The translations under genes were made by a program, and so were the position numbers. The notes beneath the pieces were generated by a model that made no database searches, was not told the DNA's origin, and was given only the letters and a program-made list of their open reading frames with translations. This document shows, in pieces, positions 1 through 10,500 of a stretch of 45,484 nt of DNA. Numbering within the stretch: the first letter of the stretch is position 1; every line of letters starts with the position of its first letter. Source of the DNA: Halomonas halmophila (GTDB lineage: Bacteria; Pseudomonadota; Gammaproteobacteria; Pseudomonadales; Halomonadaceae); assembly GCF_006540005.1 (NCBI RefSeq), contig NZ_BJOC01000031.1:1-45484 (forward strand), given 5' to 3'.

Positions 1-1
1 C

Positions 2-3000
2 CTGAATGCACCTAGCCCCGTCGATACCGATGATCAGAATGGCGGTGAAGACGGCGATAACCCGGAGCTGCTGGGTGAGATTACCTTGACGCTGAGCGGT
101 GACGCACCCGAAAGCACAACCTTGACCAAGGGTGACGATACAGCGTTAACGTTCAATGGCGAGGGCAACTACACCATCGTGATTGTGGAAAACTCGGGGG
201 ATACTACTCCTGATACGAGCTACCATCACGCGGACGTTGCAGGTGGTGACTCGGATATCAACTACCTGACTCAGGACGAATACGAAGCTATCAAGGCCCA
301 ACCGGGGGAAAATCGCCATGAAAACTTTGATGTCACGGCCAGTGTGACCAGCTATGAGGTCGACGACAGCGGCAACCCGCTGGATGGGGTAGATGGTGCC
401 ACCAGCGAAACCTCGGTGAATGTCGGCGTACAGGCGGTGACGGACGACGTCGAGCTGCTGTTCGATACGAGCGTGACCGACGGAATCACCAATGTCGACG
501 ATGTTAGTTACGGTGGCGACGGCGGCAATACCGAGGCAACGGCGACCATCGCCGAGGACACAAGCTTCGATCTCAGGGAAATGCTGAGTGCGCAGTTCGA
601 GGATCTGGATGGTTCGGAAGCCCGCTCCATAACCATCGATAACACCACGGGAAGCGATATCCTCATCGATGGCTCGACACTGGCAAGCGGTGACAGCATC
701 ACCATTGGTGCCACTGGCCAGACCGGCGATATCGCCAGCTTCCCCGAGATAGAGATCGGGGCCGCGGCCGATTTCAGTGGTGATCTCAATGGCATCATCG
801 CTACCATCAACGCTGATGATTTTGATGATGATGGTTTCGAGGGGGATGACTCTCCGCGAGATGGTGTCGCTGAAGCCGATCTCAGCAATAACAGTGTCGA
901 GCTAAACCTGCGCGTAACGCCGGTAGCGGATGATGTGACGGTAGCCGATTCGCAAACCGAGGAAGATACGCCAGTGAACTTCCTCTCCGGCGTCGGCGTC
1001 AGCGATACCGGTACGGGCTCCGAGGTCATCGACTCCGTGGCCTTCGAGATTCCGACCGATTGGGAGGTCACCGAGGCCACGGTCAATACCGGTGGTTGGA
1101 ATGTCTCAGGGGATGGCAGTGAGAGCGATCCGTACACCATCGAGTTCAATGATTCGCTTAGCCAAACCGAGCGCGAAGAGGTGTTGAGTGACTTTACCAT
1201 CACGCCGCCTGCGCACAGCAGTGAAGATCAGGATATTGGACTGACCATTTCTGCCACGGATACCAATACGGTTGGCGGCAGCGAGGAAACGAATACACAG
1301 GAAACCACGGAAACGGTGACGGTCGAGGTCACCCCGGTCGCTGAAGTCACGGACCCACTGGATGATCCGGCTGAAGGTGATTTTGATAGCGACGGCGACG
1401 GCGCCGACGATCTGACCATGAACCCCGACCATACCTATGGCACCGGCGTGGATGGTACCGAGGACGAGTGGTTTGCGCTCAATATCGCAAGCGGAGACGA
1501 TGCCTTCGACCTGTCCGAAAACTGGAGTAACCAGGATGGCACCGAGAATGGTGGTACCGAAGAGACCTCTGCGCTGCTGAAGCCTGAGCTTGTGGATAGC
1601 GAAAGCAATGTACTCAACGAGAGCGCCAATGGCGCCACCTTCCGCTATTCCACCAATGGCGAGACGGGGGATGGTGCTGAATGGGAAGAGTTGCCCTTCA
1701 ACGGCTCCCCGGTGGAGGTGCCCATCGAGTATCTGGATACCGTGCAGTTCAGGGCCGCGCCAAATCAGAAAGGCCAGTTCGAGATCACTGTGCAGGCCAA
1801 GACGGTGGATACCGATGCCGAGGGCAATACGGATACCGCCATTTCCGGCGAATCGATCCTCGACGGTATCTATATCGACCAGCCGGTGGCCGACCAGGCC
1901 TCCATGAGCGTCACCTCGCCGGCCGAGGGCAACGAGGATGAGGCGATCCCGCTGGATATTCGCCCGCAAAGTTCGGATCCCAATGAGAGCTTCACGGTCA
2001 CCATCAGCGATGTGCCGGATGGCGCAGGGCTGACCTACGACGGAAAGGAACTCACGCCTGACGGGGACGGCGACTATGTGATCGAGGACTTCGATAGTAG
2101 CGTGCCGCTGAAAGTGACGCCGCCGCAGGACAGTAACGAGGACTTTACGCTGCAGGCAGGGGTCGTCACCGTCGATGAGTATGGTGGTGTCACCGATACC
2201 CTGGACTCGCCGGTCACCAAGGACATAACAGTCGCTGTCGACGGGGTTGCCGACGAGCCTGATGTCACCACCGATACGCCGGTCTACGCTGAAGAGGACC
2301 TGGATGATGACAACAGCGACGCGAATAGTGGCGTCACGCTGAGCGATATCATCACCGACGCCAGCTCGGGCGAGACGGAAGGTGACGGTTCGGAAACCCT
2401 GACCTATCGCATCAGCGGGCTCAAAGAGGATTTCGATGTCGAGGGTGCGACCCTGATTCGCGGCAGCGGCGATAGCCGCGAGTGGGTGGCTACCGATCCG
2501 AATGCCGTCTCTATCACCACGCCGGAGAACTTCAGCGGCCAGGTGGATTTCTCGGTCACGCCCATCGTCACCGAGAACGACGGTGATACCCGGGAGGCTA
2601 CCGAGCAGGACGTTTCCTTCCAGGTCACGCCCTCGCCGGAGGCGGAGTTCAGCATCCAGTCCAGCCTGTCCGAGGACCAGGTGGGGCAGCTCAACCTGAG
2701 TCTCGAGCAGCAGAATGGCGATACCAACGAAACGTTGACTGCAGTGCGGATCGATGTCGCCAGCGTCACGGGCAATCAGTTCGAGCTCTACTATGGCGAA
2801 GAAGGCACTACCACCCTGGCCGATGCCGTGGATAGCGAGTCGGGTGTGACCGAGGTGACGGTTGATGGAACGACGTACTATCAATTGACCGATGATGCCT
2901 GGAACGATATCTACGCCCAGGGCGATGCGCACGTCTCCGGCCCTGCCGGCACCCTTGAGGTGGAGTACGAGGTCACCGATACGCCCAACGACGGCTATGA

Positions 3001-5452
3001 GGGGAGTGTCGACGACACCACGGTGGTCAAGAACAAGACCCATGAGGTCGTCATCGACGCGGTGACCGATGAGCCCACGGTGACCATTGACGGAATCGCC
3101 AATGTCGATGGCAGCGATGCCGATATTGATGATGATACGAATGACGTGATTGCCGACGGTAACGATAGTGTGGCGGTGACCGTCGATATCACGCAGCCGG
3201 ATACCGATGGCAGCGAGTCCCTCAAGTACCTGCTGATCGACAATGTCCCCGCCGGGGTCAGCGTCGTGGACGGTGAATTCGTCGGGCAGGTCGCCGGCGG
3301 CACGGGCAGCCAGTGGCGCATCGATATCGATCCCGATGTCGCCTTCGATGGCACCGATCCCCTGACGCAGACCGTCGGGTTCACCATGGGTGATGGCACC
3401 CAGGTGGATGCCATCGAGGATCATGAGATCACTATCACCGGCGTGACCCAGGACGAAGCCCCCGGTGTGGAGGAGCGCGCCAGCGATAGCTGGACGCTGA
3501 CCGGCGAGGGCGAATTCGGTGACGGCGGTGAACCACCCGCGGATATCAGCTCCTGGCAAGACACCAATACCACCATGACCGAGGACACCAGCATGGCGCT
3601 GTCCGAGCTGGTGATCGCAGAGATCGGCGACCCCGCGGAGGGAGGCCGCAGCGCGGTGACCATTTCCAATCTGCCGCCAGGGGCCGTGGTCGACGGCATG
3701 CAGCAGACCACCTTTGATGGTGAGACGGTGTGGTACGCCAGTGCCGATGATGGCAGCAATACCGCTCTGCAGACCCTACTGAACGATATCACCGTGACGC
3801 CGCCGGCCGACTGGAACGATAACGATGGTCCCTTCTCCTTCGATACTACCCTGACCACCCAGTCGCCGAGCGGCGAGGAGAACTCGGAGACGATCAACGT
3901 TACGCCGCCGGTGGACCCGGTGACCGATACGCCGACCGTCGAGGTGTCCGGAGGCGATGTAGCCGACGGCGAGGATGTCGACTTCACCATCGATGTCTCC
4001 AGCCCGGCGGATGATCCCGATGTCAGCCTGGTAGATGGCCAGGTCGTGCTGACACTGGATGAGAGCGGGATGACTGCCGGCGATGGCGCCACGGTCGGTG
4101 GTACGCTTGAGTACAACGGTGAGGAGGTCACGCCGGATGGCGACGGTAACTATGTGATCGATGGCGTTGCCGTGGGCGATTCCGTCAATGTGAGCTATCG
4201 CCCGGCGGATAACACCTGGGGCAGCGTCTCGCTGACCGCTGAAGCGACGACCCAGGAGAATGGCGCGAGCAATGAAGAGACGTCGACCGGGTCGAGTTCT
4301 TCCGAGATTGCGCCGCCGCCGCCGGAGGTCACTGTCGATGATGTCAGCGGCTCTGAGGATCCGGAGAATCCGATCGAGCTGCAGGATCTGGGTGTTTCGC
4401 TGCCGGATGACTCCCAGAGCCTCGATGCCTTGCTGCTCGAGAATGTGCCGGACGGTTGGTTGGTCAAGACCGGCGATGCCGCCGGATCGGCGACGCTTGC
4501 CGAGAACGTCGGTGGAGGTAGCTGGTCGATTCTCGACAGTAGCGGCGACATGCCCGCTTTTGTCGGCCTTGAACCGCCGCGTAACTGGAGCGGTACTCTG
4601 GAGGATGCCCTGACCCTGACGGCGCGGACGAGCCAGGACGGCGAAAGCACCAATACGTCCACCGATTTCGCGGTGGATGTCGAGGCCGTGGCCGATGGCA
4701 TCACGATGTCGCCTGAACTGAGCTTCGGCCAGGAAGGCGACAAGATCCCGCTCAACCTCAGCGCGGGGATGTCCGACATGGACGGTTCGGAAACCGCCAC
4801 CATCGAGCTGACGGGGCTCGGCGAGCATGCCGGCTTCTTCACCGACGGCGGCGATACGCTGCTGGATAGCCTGCCGGACGCCAGCGTGAGCTACGACAGT
4901 GGCAGTGACACCTACACCCTGAGCGGCATTGCTTCAGACCAGATCAATGATCTGCATCTGGTGCAGGGTGCCACCGATGGCAACCAGAGCGTCAGCTACG
5001 AGGCATTTACCACGGATGGCAGCGATACGTCGGAGACGGTATCGGGTGACTTCGATGTCAATATCGAAGCCGTGGAGCCGACCTCCGGCGACGATACCCT
5101 GCTGTACACCGGGGAGGCTTTGGATGGTCTGGCAGGCGCCGATGTGGTCGAGATGCGTTTCGGCGAAGATCCGAACCCCGACGATCTCGATAATGTCGAG
5201 ACGCTGGACTTTATGGGTGAAGGTCAGGATCACAGCGTCGCCCTGGAGGCACAAGACGTGCTCGACATGACCGACGAAGACAATGTGCTCAGCATTCTTG
5301 GCGATGATGGGGATAGCGTCGATCTCACCGGTGGCTCTTGGACAACAACAGGTGAGCCTCAAACCGAAGATAACGTGACCTATCAGCTGTATAACGGTCC
5401 TGATGATGAGGCCACCCTCAAGGTTCAGCAGGACGTATCGGTGGATATCTAA
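2..5452 (+). CDS. Giant repetitive type I-secreted adhesin, C-terminal part (5' end outside window)
   Basis: The reading frame is open from the first bases, so the gene starts upstream; about 1816 residues are visible. It consists of successive Ig/cadherin-like units of roughly 100-130 residues with recurring signatures such as a DxDGSE segment, a 'VPxG' turn, a W-containing strand and a 'VTPP' strand, very rich in Asp, Glu, Ser and Thr and almost free of Cys. The last 120 residues contain [19 protein letters not shown], then a 'NVETLDF' strand, 'DVLDMTD' and '[13 protein letters not shown]', the pattern seen at the C-terminus of large RTX/BapA-like adhesins exported by type I secretion. Such proteins act at the cell surface in attachment and biofilm formation; the acidic repeats probably bind calcium. 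No transporter gene or LapG-type retention module is visible, and the N-terminus is missing, so the subclass stays open. Long frames on the opposite strand are codon-bias shadows. Confidence 0.85.
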   Translation: MNAPSPVDTDDQNGGEDGDNPELLGEITLTLSGDAPESTTLTKGDDTALTFNGEGNYTIVIVENSGDTTPDTSYHHADVAGGDSDINYLTQDEYEAIKAQPGENRHENFDVTASVTSYEVDDSGNPLDGVDGATSETSVNVGVQAVTDDVELLFDTSVTDGITNVDDVSYGGDGGNTEATATIAEDTSFDLREMLSAQFEDLDGSEARSITIDNTTGSDILIDGSTLASGDSITIGATGQTGDIASFPEIEIGAAADFSGDLNGIIATINADDFDDDGFEGDDSPRDGVAEADLSNNSVELNLRVTPVADDVTVADSQTEEDTPVNFLSGVGVSDTGTGSEVIDSVAFEIPTDWEVTEATVNTGGWNVSGDGSESDPYTIEFNDSLSQTEREEVLSDFTITPPAHSSEDQDIGLTISATDTNTVGGSEETNTQETTETVTVEVTPVAEVTDPLDDPAEGDFDSDGDGADDLTMNPDHTYGTGVDGTEDEWFALNIASGDDAFDLSENWSNQDGTENGGTEETSALLKPELVDSESNVLNESANGATFRYSTNGETGDGAEWEELPFNGSPVEVPIEYLDTVQFRAAPNQKGQFEITVQAKTVDTDAEGNTDTAISGESILDGIYIDQPVADQASMSVTSPAEGNEDEAIPLDIRPQSSDPNESFTVTISDVPDGAGLTYDGKELTPDGDGDYVIEDFDSSVPLKVTPPQDSNEDFTLQAGVVTVDEYGGVTDTLDSPVTKDITVAVDGVADEPDVTTDTPVYAEEDLDDDNSDANSGVTLSDIITDASSGETEGDGSETLTYRISGLKEDFDVEGATLIRGSGDSREWVATDPNAVSITTPENFSGQVDFSVTPIVTENDGDTREATEQDVSFQVTPSPEAEFSIQSSLSEDQVGQLNLSLEQQNGDTNETLTAVRIDVASVTGNQFELYYGEEGTTTLADAVDSESGVTEVTVDGTTYYQLTDDAWNDIYAQGDAHVSGPAGTLEVEYEVTDTPNDGYEGSVDDTTVVKNKTHEVVIDAVTDEPTVTIDGIANVDGSDADIDDDTNDVIADGNDSVAVTVDITQPDTDGSESLKYLLIDNVPAGVSVVDGEFVGQVAGGTGSQWRIDIDPDVAFDGTDPLTQTVGFTMGDGTQVDAIEDHEITITGVTQDEAPGVEERASDSWTLTGEGEFGDGGEPPADISSWQDTNTTMTEDTSMALSELVIAEIGDPAEGGRSAVTISNLPPGAVVDGMQQTTFDGETVWYASADDGSNTALQTLLNDITVTPPADWNDNDGPFSFDTTLTTQSPSGEENSETINVTPPVDPVTDTPTVEVSGGDVADGEDVDFTIDVSSPADDPDVSLVDGQVVLTLDESGMTAGDGATVGGTLEYNGEEVTPDGDGNYVIDGVAVGDSVNVSYRPADNTWGSVSLTAEATTQENGASNEETSTGSSSSEIAPPPPEVTVDDVSGSEDPENPIELQDLGVSLPDDSQSLDALLLENVPDGWLVKTGDAAGSATLAENVGGGSWSILDSSGDMPAFVGLEPPRNWSGTLEDALTLTARTSQDGESTNTSTDFAVDVEAVADGITMSPELSFGQEGDKIPLNLSAGMSDMDGSETATIELTGLGEHAGFFTDGGDTLLDSLPDASVSYDSGSDTYTLSGIASDQINDLHLVQGATDGNQSVSYEAFTTDGSDTSETVSGDFDVNIEAVEPTSGDDTLLYTGEALDGLAGADVVEMRFGEDPNPDDLDNVETLDFMGEGQDHSVALEAQDVLDMTDEDNVLSILGDDGDSVDLTGGSWTTTGEPQTEDNVTYQLYNGPDDEATLKVQQDVSVDI

Positions 5453-5458
5453 AGGAGG

Positions 5459-5502
5459 CGCCGCCTGCCTCGCTCGGGCCGCCGGCCCAGGCGGGGCGGC
5501 GG
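5459..5502 (+). terminator. GC-rich branched hairpin after the adhesin gene
   Basis: CGCCGCC (5459-5465) pairs with GGCGGCG (5495-5501), extended by TGCCT/AGGCG, with an inner GGGCC-GCC-GGCCC hairpin (5476-5488). It begins seven bases after the adhesin stop. There is no T-run, so it may act as a transcription pause or mRNA 3' stabiliser rather than a classical terminator. Confidence 0.45.
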
Positions 5503-5529
5503 TATGCCGTAACAGCGAGGAATGTTGCC

Positions 5530-6591
5530 ATGCCATATGTCGAGGCGTTCTGCCAGCGACTGGGTATACGCTATCCGATCATCCAGGCGCCGATGGCGGG
5601 TGTTTCGACGCCGGCCCTGGCGGCGGCGGTGACCAATGCCGGGGGTCTCGGTTCGCTGGGCCTGGGCGCCAGTGGTGTCGACAAGGCGCGTGAGCAGATT
5701 CGCGCTACCCGCGAACTGACCAGCGGCCCGGTCAATGCCAACTTTTTCTGTCATCGTCCCGCCGTGCGCGATGAGGCAGGGGAGGCGGCCTGGCTCGAGC
5801 ATCTGGCGCCGCGTTTCGCCGAGTTCGGTGCGCAACCGCCGTCGGCGTTGCGGGAGATCTATCAGAGCTTTGTCGGCCATACGGCCATGCTCGAGATGCT
5901 GCTGGAGGAGCGGCCGGCGGTGGTCAGCTTTCACTTCGGCCTGCCGGGCGAGGCGGTCGTGCAGCGCTTGCGTGAGGCGGGTTGCCTGACGCTGGCCTGC
6001 GTGACGACGACCGTGGAAGCGGCCGAGGCCGAGCGTCAGGGCGTGGATGCGCTGGTGGCGCAGGGCGTCGAGGCGGGCGGCCATCGTGGTGTATTCGAGC
6101 CCGAACAGGATGACGCCATGGGCATGCTGGCCCTGGTGCGCTGCCTGTCGGTGCGCACCCAGCTTCCGGTGATTGCTGCCGGCGGCATCATGGATGGTGT
6201 CGGTATCGACGGGGCCTTGCGGTTGGGGGCCTCGGCCGTGCAACTGGGTACGGTCTTCATCCTCTGCCCGGAGTCCGCCGCCGATGAGGCGTATCGCCAC
6301 CACCTCAAGAGTGATGCGGCCAAGCACACGCGCCTTACCCGGGCGATTTCCGGGCGGCCGGCGCGTGGGCTGGCCAACCGTCTGCACGAGATTCCCGACG
6401 CGCGAGTTACGGCCGATTACCCGGTAGTCTATGACGCCGCCAAGGCCCTGCATGCCGCGGCCAGTGCGCAAGGCAATCACGACTTTGCCGCTCACTGGGC
6501 CGGCCAAGGGGCTTCCATGGTGCGCGAGTTGCCGGCCGCGCAACTGGTCAGTGCACTCGCCGACGAATGGCAACAGGCCAGGGCTTCATGA
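5530..6591 (+). CDS. Nitronate monooxygenase (2-nitropropane dioxygenase family)
   Basis: A 353-residue FMN-dependent TIM-barrel enzyme expected to oxidise alkyl nitronates, such as propionate 3-nitronate, to carbonyl compounds and nitrite in the cytoplasm. The N-terminus carries the family's '[13 protein letters not shown]' phosphate/flavin segment (about residues 16-28) and '[10 protein letters not shown]' (35-44). The family catalytic histidine lies in 'EAGGHRG' (His185), followed by 'VIAAGGI' and 'QLGTVF' flavin-phosphate loops. Length is typical of bacterial class I enzymes. The ATG at 5530 follows a GCGAGGA ribosome-binding site. It stands 77 bp after the adhesin gene, separated by a GC-rich hairpin, and is probably its own transcript. 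The family is sometimes annotated as enoyl-ACP reductase FabK-like; the His-containing motif favours nitronate monooxygenase. Confidence 0.85.
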   Translation: MPYVEAFCQRLGIRYPIIQAPMAGVSTPALAAAVTNAGGLGSLGLGASGVDKAREQIRATRELTSGPVNANFFCHRPAVRDEAGEAAWLEHLAPRFAEFGAQPPSALREIYQSFVGHTAMLEMLLEERPAVVSFHFGLPGEAVVQRLREAGCLTLACVTTTVEAAEAERQGVDALVAQGVEAGGHRGVFEPEQDDAMGMLALVRCLSVRTQLPVIAAGGIMDGVGIDGALRLGASAVQLGTVFILCPESAADEAYRHHLKSDAAKHTRLTRAISGRPARGLANRLHEIPDARVTADYPVVYDAAKALHAAASAQGNHDFAAHWAGQGASMVRELPAAQLVSALADEWQQARAS

Positions 6592-6664
6592 GCTTTGGTC
6601 GGGCGGTTTCACAATAGTTCACGGGATATAGCTGGCTACGGCCGGCATAGGGTGTCTAGAGTGA

Positions 6665-6818
6665 TGACTGCGGTATTCATCTCAGTGAGAGATCGTGGCT
6701 CGCCAGGGATGGCATCCTCCGGGGATCATCGGAAGGGCGCCCGACGAGATGTCTCCAACAGGGAAGTTGGGATACCGCAAACCCAAGGGTCCTCCATGCA
6801 GGGCGCTTGGGTTTTTTA
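6665..6818 (+). ncRNA. Candidate RsmX/Y/Z (CsrB-type) CsrA/RsmA-sequestering small RNA
   Basis: Within about 150 bases are five GGA motifs, three of them in hairpin loops: GCC-AGGGAT-GGC (6702-6713), TCCG-GGGATCAT-CGGA (6718-6733) and CCAAC-AGGGAA-GTTGG (6755-6770). An ATCTC-AGTGA-GAGAT hairpin (6679-6693) precedes them. The element ends in a clear rho-independent terminator, AACCCAAG (6780-6787) pairing with CTTGGGTT (6806-6813), followed by a six-T run. AGGGA in a hexaloop is the known recognition pattern of CsrA/RsmA, and Rsm RNAs of gammaproteobacteria have this size and design. The 5' end is a guess; possible -10 boxes are TAGGGT (6648) or TAGAGT (6657). I did not find the GacA box (TGTAAG-N6-CTTACA) upstream, which weakens the call. 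Confidence 0.55.
6780..6818 (+). terminator. Rho-independent terminator of the Rsm-like RNA
   Basis: Eight-base arms AACCCAAG/CTTGGGTT enclose an 18-base loop and are followed by TTTTTTATT. It would end the Rsm-like RNA, and any read-through from the nitronate monooxygenase gene. Confidence 0.75.
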
Positions 6819-6854
6819 TTGGTTACTGCCCCGAGCCTCCCGACAAAAAGCTTG

Positions 6855-6911
6855 CAGTGAAAAGAACGGCCACCGCGTCAATGTGACGGGGTGGCCGTTG
6901 CCGTTTGTGGC
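6855..6911 (-). repeat. Orphan copy of the tRNA-Thr terminator (direct repeat, left copy)
   Basis: Positions 6861-6911 are identical over 51 bases to 17151-17201; with one extra base the match runs from 6855. On the minus strand it forms a hairpin of ten base pairs, a mismatch, five base pairs and a triloop, followed by CTTTT. The adjoining minus-strand bases (complement of 6912-6930) resemble a decayed tRNA-Thr 3' end, keeping GTCCAC and ACCA, but no tRNA remains. No minus-strand gene ends here, so the element is out of context. Confidence 0.85.
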
Positions 6912-7520
6912 ATTGGTAGCTGGTGGACCTACAAGTGACTTCCTGCCTGGCGACTTCTTGGAAGCTCAGGTGTTCAAGTCGTACTAGCTTGGCAACCGCC
7001 GTTTGTCGAGTAACAAAGCAATAGGGGCTCTTGTTTTATCGAATGCTGGGTTTTTATCCACCCCTCTCTCCTCCTCCCTCCTCTGGATCTTAAAAATAGG
7101 GTATCAGAGGTGGTTACCATTACCCGCGCTTCTGGTTTAAATACTTTAATTTCAATTGGTTATAAGTCAATCCGGCTTCTTCTGGGAAGGGATTAGAAAT
7201 CTAACCTTGATGGTATTAGTTAATTAAGACTACCTTGGTGTCGCGGGATGGCTTTATTAGTCTCGCTTTGTTTAGTTTTCGATAAGCTTTTGGAATGAAA
7301 ACTAGTATCTGAAAGCTCGTTGCCACATTCGGCTTCGTGACCGAGGCTCGGTACGCACGTGCTGGCTCAGGTGGTAGCAAAGCGCTCGGCGTGACACGGA
7401 ATCTTGCTTTGGCCTTAGAAGAAGGAAGCGCCTGAGGAATCAGGGTTGTCGCATGAGAACAAAATTTGCGCTAAATGAAGCAACCTGGTCTCGCGCATGG
7501 GGATTAAGGAAGGGAGCAGT

Positions 7521-10500
7521 ATGAATACTATCTTTTGCATCGTTTGGAACGCTTCCCGCGGGCAGTCCGTCGTGACGTCCGAGCTGGCTAAACGTCGCAC
7601 CAAGTCTCGTGATGGGGTGGTGCGCCGTATCTCGCTGGCCTTGGGACTGGTTGCTGGCATTGGTGCGCTTTCGCCGGCCCAGGCCTACGAGGCCGGCGGA
7701 GGAGATGACTGTAATGACAATGATGGACGTGTTGCCATTGGCAATGGTGCCACGGCGTGTAACGACTTAGCCATTGCGCTCGGGAATAACTCTGAAGCTG
7801 GCGGCGAGAGTGCCATTGCTATCGGCCGAGGTTCGTATGCTGAAACTGTCGATACCGGAGCGGGCACCACCGCAGGTGGCGTAGCCCTGGGTGGACTGGC
7901 GGAATCCTATGGTGGGGTCGCTGTAGGGTTTGGTGCTGTCGCGGGAGCTGGCGGTGCCGGAACGCAGTTGTCGGCGACAGCCTTGGGGATTGGCACCCAA
8001 GCGACAGGTAACCGGTCGATCGGCATCGGGACGACGGATGCAGCGCCGGTATCTGCGACTGGGTTTGCCTCTATGGCCATTGGCAACGATGCGACTGCCT
8101 CGTCACTAAGGAGCATGGCGATCGGTCGGGGAGTCAACGCTTCCGCGTTCGATGCGATGGCCTTTGGTAACAACACCGAGGCCAGTGCGAACAGTGCGAT
8201 AGCCTTCGGTGATGTCTCTACGGCGTCGGCCACTTCGGCTATCGCCATGGGTACAGGAGCAACGGCCGATGCCGAGGACGCGGTGGCCATCGGCACGAAT
8301 GCTTCCGCCACCAACGGCAAGGCGGTGTCGATCGGGGCGGAAAACGTCGCCTCGGGCGATGGTGCCGTGGCGATCGGCGATCCCAATACGGCGACCGGCA
8401 ACGGCGCCGTGGCACAAGGCATGGACAATACGGCGACCGGCGACGGCACAGTGGCGCTCGGCAACACCAATATGGTGGGTGGCGGTGGCCAGGCGGTGGG
8501 CACCGCCGGCACGGCGGCCCAGGGCGCAATCGGTATCGGTTACCAGAACGAGGTGATCGGCCAGGGCTCAGTGGCACTTGGTAACACCAGCAGTGCACTG
8601 GGTGCCGGGGCTGTGGCCATCGGTGACACCGCGGAAGCCACTATTGTAGACAGCGTGGCGCTCGGCAGCGGCTCGCTTGCCAATGGCGACACCCTGGGTG
8701 ATGCCGCTTTCCAGCCACTGGATGCTGCAGGCAACCCGATTGCCGTTACGGCGCCGACGGCCACCAGCGAGGTGTCGGTGGGCGATGCCGGCAGCGAGCG
8801 GCGCATTACCAATGTGGCCGCCGGTTCGGCAGATACCGATGCGGTGAACGTCTCGCAATTGGCAGCGGTAGATCAGAAGGCCGGCACGCCGCTGACCTTC
8901 GCCGGCGACAGCGGCACTAACGTGGATCGTCAGTTGGGTGAAACGTTGAACGTCACCGGCGGTGCCGCGGGCACGCTGACTGACGACAACATCGGCGTGG
9001 TGGGCGACGGCACCGATACGCTGGCCATCCAGCTCGCCGAGAACATCGACCTGGGCACCAACGGGAGCGTCACCACCGGCAACAGCACCCTGGACGACAG
9101 CGGGCTGGCCGTGGGTGACGGCAGTGGCAACGTCACCACCGTGACCAATGACGGCCTGACCGTTGCCAACGGTGGCCCCAGCGTGACCAATAGCGGTGGC
9201 ATCGATGCCGGAGGCCAGGTGATCAGCAACGTGGCCGATGGCGTGGCGGATGGCGATGCCGTCAATGTCAGCCAGCTCAACGGCGTCAGCGACGTGGCCA
9301 ATGCCGGCTGGAACCTCAGTGCCCAGGGCGGTGGTGCCACCAACGTGGCGCCGGATGGCGAGGTCAATCTGCGCAACGCCGACGGCAACCTGAATGTGAC
9401 TCAGGCGACCGCCAACGGCCGCGAGGAAGTGACCTTCGATCTGGCCAATGAGGTGAGCATCGGCACCGATGGGCCGACCCTCAATGACGACGGTATCGAT
9501 ATGGGCGGCGACACCGTCACCAATGTCGGTGATCCGGTGGATGGCGGCGATGCGGTCAATCTCGACTACTTCGACGAGAACCGTGCCCACTACTACAGCG
9601 TCAACGATGACGGCGTTCAGGGTGGCAACTACGACAACGACGGCGCGACCGGCGTGAACGCCATCGCCGCCGGGGTGGATGCCACGGCCACCGGGGACGG
9701 CAGTCTCGCCATGGGCTTTGGCGCCGACGCGCGGCAGGCCGATGGCATCGCCTTGGGTAGCAGTGCTATCTCACAGGGTGCTTCCTCCATTGCCATGGGG
9801 GATGGTGCCACCAACGATGTATTCGGCAATAACCAGATCGCCATTGGCAGCAATGCTTCTTCGTTCGGTGAAGACGATCTGGCGATCGGTACGGGTGCCG
9901 CGGCCAGCGGTCAGCGCAACATAGCACTGGGTACGGACGCCTCCACGGATGTAGGGATCCTGGACGGTATCGCCATCGGTACGGATGCCTATGTCGGTGC
10001 CAACAACGGCATCGCCATGGGCAATGGGGCATCGGCAGACCATGCCGGCAGCGTGGCGCTGGGCACCGATTCGGTGACCGCCGCGCCGGTGGGGACGACG
10101 GACATCACCCTGGCGGGAACCAACTATACCTTTGCCGGTGGCACGCCGACCGGCACGGTGAGCGTGGGTGACGTCGGTAACGAGCGCACCCTCACCAATG
10201 TGGCGGCCGGCCGGATCTCGGCCAGCAGTACCGATGCCATCAACGGCAGCCAGCTGTTTGCCACCAATCAGGCCGTGGAGGACGCGGCGGCCACTGCCAG
10301 CCAGGGCTGGAATCTCAGTGCCCAGAACGGTGGTGCTACCAACGTGGCGCCGGGTGGCGAGGTCAACCTGCGCAACGCCGACGGCAACCTGGAAGTGACC
10401 CAGGCGACCGCCAACGGCCGGGAGGAAGTGACCTTTGATCTGGCCAATGAGGTGAGCATCGGCCCCAATGGGCCGACCCTCAACGACAGTGGCATCGATA

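Larger units (their letters stand above)
6592..7520. other. Long non-coding interval between nitronate monooxygenase and the trimeric adhesin
   Basis: About 930 bp without a convincing protein gene. It holds an Rsm-like small RNA candidate (6665-6818), an orphan copy of the tRNA-Thr terminator (6855-6911), and from about 6990 to 7330 markedly AT-richer DNA with T-runs and TTAATTAA-type stretches that differ from the flanking GC-rich genes. The adhesin promoter is presumably in this AT-rich part, but I could not settle on a -35/-10 pair. One short plus-strand frame near 6595 has no ribosome-binding site or recognisable product. Confidence 0.6.

Noticed and set aside
1106..3559. Very long open frame (817 codons) on the minus strand inside the type I-secreted adhesin
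   Set aside because: It is fully antisense to a well-supported repetitive gene, has no ribosome-binding site or recognisable domain, and its His/Arg/Gly/Ile-rich composition is what reverse reading of GAT/GGC/ACC codons yields.
6600..6820. Riboswitch (cyclic di-GMP, Mn, ZTP, guanidine classes considered)
   Set aside because: None of the conserved cores of these classes could be matched, and no adjacent coding region follows the terminator; the GGA-loop pattern fits an Rsm RNA better.
6595..6987. Possible small protein of about 130 residues after the nitronate monooxygenase
   Set aside because: It overlaps the Rsm-like RNA, its terminator and the tRNA-terminator copy, and has no family signature.
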